Translations under genes and position numbers: made by a program
Notes under the pieces: generated by a model
What the model was told of the DNA's origin: nothing
The model's database searches: none
What the model saw: only the letters and a program-made list of their open reading frames with translations
Assembly (NCBI GenBank): GCA_009760855.2
Contig: WPIO01000435.1
Location: 1 to 46,861 of the forward strand
Length of the DNA: 46,861 nt
Direction of reading: 5' to 3'
Source of the DNA: Cristatella mucedo
Taxonomy: Eukaryota > Bryozoa > Phylactolaemata > Cristatellidae
Shown here: piece by piece, positions 44,128 through 46,861 of the stretch
Layout of the letters: every line of letters begins with the position of its first letter
Numbering within the stretch: position 1 is the first letter of the stretch

Positions 44128-45073
44128 AATAGTAATAAAGATAATGCACTTGATATAGTGCCCTTAGAGAACTCAATCTCTCTCTCGGCACTTTACATTT
44201 GCTGCAAAGAAAACACGATAGAATTATTAGTGATAGCATGCTCAATAAACGATAACAATAACATGGTTAGTAGTGGCACGCACAGGGTCAGAATGCAAAT
44301 AAGATTAGTGGTAGCACGTACAGTGTCAGCGCATAAGCACATAAAGGACGAATAACAGGGATCCACTAAATGCTGTGGTAAATAGGGTCGTTTTTTGTTT
44401 CATTTTAACTGTGGTCAAGCCAGGGGATGCCGTGACACAAGTTGGGAGTAAGTTCCAGGCTTTGGGGGCATACGAACTAAAGGCACGGTCTCTAAAGGAT
44501 TTGAGGATTGTACGAGGTATGGGTAAACAATTAGATTCCGAAAAGTGGGTGGGACAATGCTTAGCCTGGTACAGTTAGGTAGGCTGGAGCCAAAGAATGA
44601 AAAGACCTAAAAGTGAGTAACAAAACCTTGAAGTCGATGAGTGGCTTGACAGGTAGCTAGGTGCTGGTGCAGGTCGGCGAGAAGTGCTATGATGTTGCAA
44701 CTGCGATGCTCACGAAAGACAAGTCTAGCTGCGGATTTTTGCACCAGCTGTAAGAGCCTGACTGAACAGACTAGTAGACCAGCAAGCAATGAGTTACAGA
44801 AGTCAAGACGGGATGTCACAAATGCGTGGACCAATTTAGATGTGGCATCCCTGTCTAAACAAGTCCAAATTTTAGCAATGTTATGTAGCTGAAAATAGGC
44901 AGACTTGATTGTGGAGCTGATGTGGTCGTCTAACGAAAGGTCACTTTGGAACTTGACATTTAGATATCGAGCAGATTCATCAGGATATATACTAGCAGAG
45001 CCGACTTTGAGCGTTAGCCTTTCTAATTTCTGAATCACACTTGGTTTTCCCATAACTAGTAAGTTTTATCATA
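44128..45073 (-). mobile_element. LINE family L-A, RT C-terminus and 3' end
   Basis: Minus strand from MGKPSVIQKLERLTLK (45053) through FQSDLSLDDHISSTIKSAYF, LVHAFVTSRLDFCNSLL and LQLVQKSAARLVF, then frame breaks, the 3' UTR and the conserved tail ending in ATT repeats at about 44128. It is 5' truncated close to the same point as the plus-strand copy at 41765, so the two form a long inverted repeat. Confidence 0.88.
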
Positions 45074-45196
45074 ATGTGTCGTACCGCATTTTATATGGCG
45101 GATGTCTCCGTTAGCGATTAGAAAGTAGAATGCTACCGTCTTGGCCGATCGCCATCAATCTTACATCGTATCTACGGTTATTGCATAGGCTCGTCC

Positions 45197-46200
45197 AGGG
45201 CTGGTGAGAGGCATTTTGGTGCCCAAGGCGAGATCAGATATCTGGCGCCCCCTCCCCACCATCCATCATGAAATAAAACCTAATTTGTAAGGTGTAAAAG
45301 AAATTTATTTTCATAAAGACTCACAAACATGCGTGAATAAAACGTGCGAAGGCACTGCTACATAAAATTTTAAAAGTTGATGTTCAAAACTTGGCTTTCT
45401 TGGCTTTTTTCTCGGCAAACTCGCAGGCAATTGCTCTAATGTCGTGAGAAGAAGCTAACTCTGATTCAAGAGGAATCTTTGCCAAGCCAACCAGTCTTGC
45501 TGGCACACTGTTGGATGAAGATAATTTGTATTTGTTTTAATTTCGCAAAAACGTTTTTCTCTGCTCGCTGAACTTTGCAAGGTCTGTAAAATTCTGAGGG
45601 CTACTTGAAAATTTGGAAACATTCCTAGCAATTTATGCTGCACGGAAATTTTAGGACCTCGTGGGGATTCATAGTCTGGGGAAACCTGCTGGCAACGGCT
45701 TGCAGCTCAGCACACAGTTCCCCTCCATCTAGACCCTTGAGCTGTCACCTTGAGTAAGAGACTCCACTAGAAACTTGCACTCGACAATTATATTCTCTTT
45801 GGATATGTAGTAAACTTTTAAAATATGCTACAGGAATCTAAACAATGTGCTTTGCTTGAAATCTTATTGAACCTTTCTGCTATAGATTCTACTACCACTT
45901 CAAGGACAACAAAATAAAGCTTAACCTTAATAGCCGCTCCTTCTCTTCTTCAATTGTCGGTATGCTTTAAAAGTGGGTTCGATCTCCAACTCTTTAACCA
46001 TTTGATTTGCATCCGCCAACAGTTTGTAGGAGCTCTCTTCACTTTGGAGAGTACTGCTGTACTTGTTGATGTTTCCAGCTGTTTAGCTCCCAGTATCAAG
46101 TCAGTCGATGCCTGCTGTCAAACTTTGCTGGTAATATTTACCTCCAACAAAGTTTTCTACTGGGTAAGAAGCGCTACTAAAAGTAGAAAAAAATAATGTG
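45197..46200 (-). mobile_element. hAT transposon remnant (ZMYM1-like transposase, C-terminal end)
   Basis: CAGGGCTGGTGAGAGGCATT followed by TTGGTGCCCAAGGCGAG (45197 on) is a typical end of this hAT group. Reading away on the minus strand: FPNFQVALRILQTLQSSASREKRF (frame 45643-45455), NYLHPTV, then after a frameshift LVGLAKIPLESELASSHDIR and ACEFAEKKAKKAKF, stopping near 45396. This is the C-terminal dimerisation part of hAT transposases. Upstream parts to ~46200 are too decayed to follow. It is inactive. Confidence 0.75.
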
Positions 46201-46297
46201 CTACTTTATTAGCCATAAGTTTTGCTTCAGATTTCATAATAGCTCCAGCCTTTCTGACTCGCATCTTTAAATATCTCAATAAGCATAGACTTTGTCA

Positions 46298-46385
46298 ATA
46301 ATAATAATAATGATAATGCACTTGATAAAGCGCTCTCAAAGAACTCAATCTCTTCCTAGGCGCTTTACATTTGCTGCAAAAGGGA
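46298..46385 (-). mobile_element. LINE family L-A 3'-end fragment
   Basis: AAT repeats then GATAAAGCGCTCTCAAAGAA and GGCGCTTTACATTTGCTGC, the L-A tail in reverse. SINE-1 follows within 15 bases in the same orientation. Confidence 0.8.
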
Positions 46386-46397
46386 AAAATATACAGA

Positions 46398-46552
46398 TCA
46401 TTTGTATAGCGCCCCAAGAGAACTTAATGTCCATTCAGGTGCTTCGCATATGCCTCGGGGCTCGAGCCCACAACCTCAGCCAGACCTTGATCGGGGTGAG
46501 CACCTTAACCAATGGACCAAACCAGCGCGGCGTCAAGGTTGTATCTTAGTGG
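46398..46552 (-). mobile_element. tRNA-derived SINE-1, minus-strand copy
   Basis: Minus strand: GCGCTGGTTTGGTCCATTGG, then the A-box-like GGTTAAGGTG, B-box-like GGGCTCGAGCCC, and a tail ending TTCTCTTGGGGCGCTATAC. Same family as 31650. Confidence 0.85.
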
Positions 46553-46861
46553 TTTCAGAGTATCAGTTCTACTTTTCCTTCTTGCTTCAATGAGCGGTTT
46601 TACCATAACATAACTGCCATCACTGACGTGACTTTTAAGGAATCGCCAAAGCCGGGTAGATGCTGAGAAAAATGAAATATTTGTTGCACCGAATCAAAGA
46701 TATTCCTACCCTCTATGCAACTCTTTCTGCATCATTTCCAACTAGATTTAGGGAGTGGACATTGCAACGTACATAGAAGGCACGTGGATTTATGTTCAGT
46801 ATCCTTCTGCACTCCATTCTCCTCGCCTTTCATGTTACTGTTAATGCCATGCCCTTAAAAA
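46553..46861. other. Window end, nothing recognised
   Basis: No gene or repeat recognised in the last ~300 bases. Confidence 0.4.

Overview
This is eukaryotic, almost certainly invertebrate animal, genomic DNA. It has GT-AG introns, tRNA-derived SINEs, CR1/L2-type LINE fragments, decayed hAT transposons and a gene for a MAX-type bHLH-leucine-zipper transcription factor. I see nothing prokaryotic and cannot name the species.

Layout. 1-7525: transposon-rich flank with two LINE families, here called L-A and L-B, a GC-rich island and a 135-bp tandem repeat. 7533-29140: the centrepiece, a tandem array of an ~8.67-kb unit that carries a MAX-like gene. The core (8512 to ~28462, about 2.3 units) is nearly identical between copies. 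It is flanked by two clearly older, diverged and partly deleted shoulders of the same unit (7533-8505 and 28463-29140). 29150-46861: another repeat-rich flank with L-A and L-B fragments, two hAT remnants, two SINE families, a GT microsatellite and one possible terminal exon of an unknown gene.

The MAX-like gene was assembled here from six exons whose splice sites and phases fit: an acidic/aromatic N-terminus (exons 1-2), basic-helix-loop-helix (exon 3, 108 nt), second helix plus leucine zipper (exon 4, 124 nt), and a short tail (exons 5-6), about 202 aa. Exon 3 and 4 lengths and phases match human MAX as I recall its cDNA numbering, so orthology is likely. Copy A (8716-10358) keeps only exons 4-6. 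Copy B (12758-19036) is intact. Copy C (21440-27712) has all six exons but two small insertions, in exons 4 and 5, that break the frame. A fourth partial unit holds only sequence upstream of exon 1. The array therefore contains one apparently functional gene and three damaged or partial copies.

The rest is mobile-element debris. The most informative part is that SINE-1 and LINE family L-A end in the same foldable 3' tail followed by ATT repeats, which suggests that L-A supplied the machinery that moved SINE-1.
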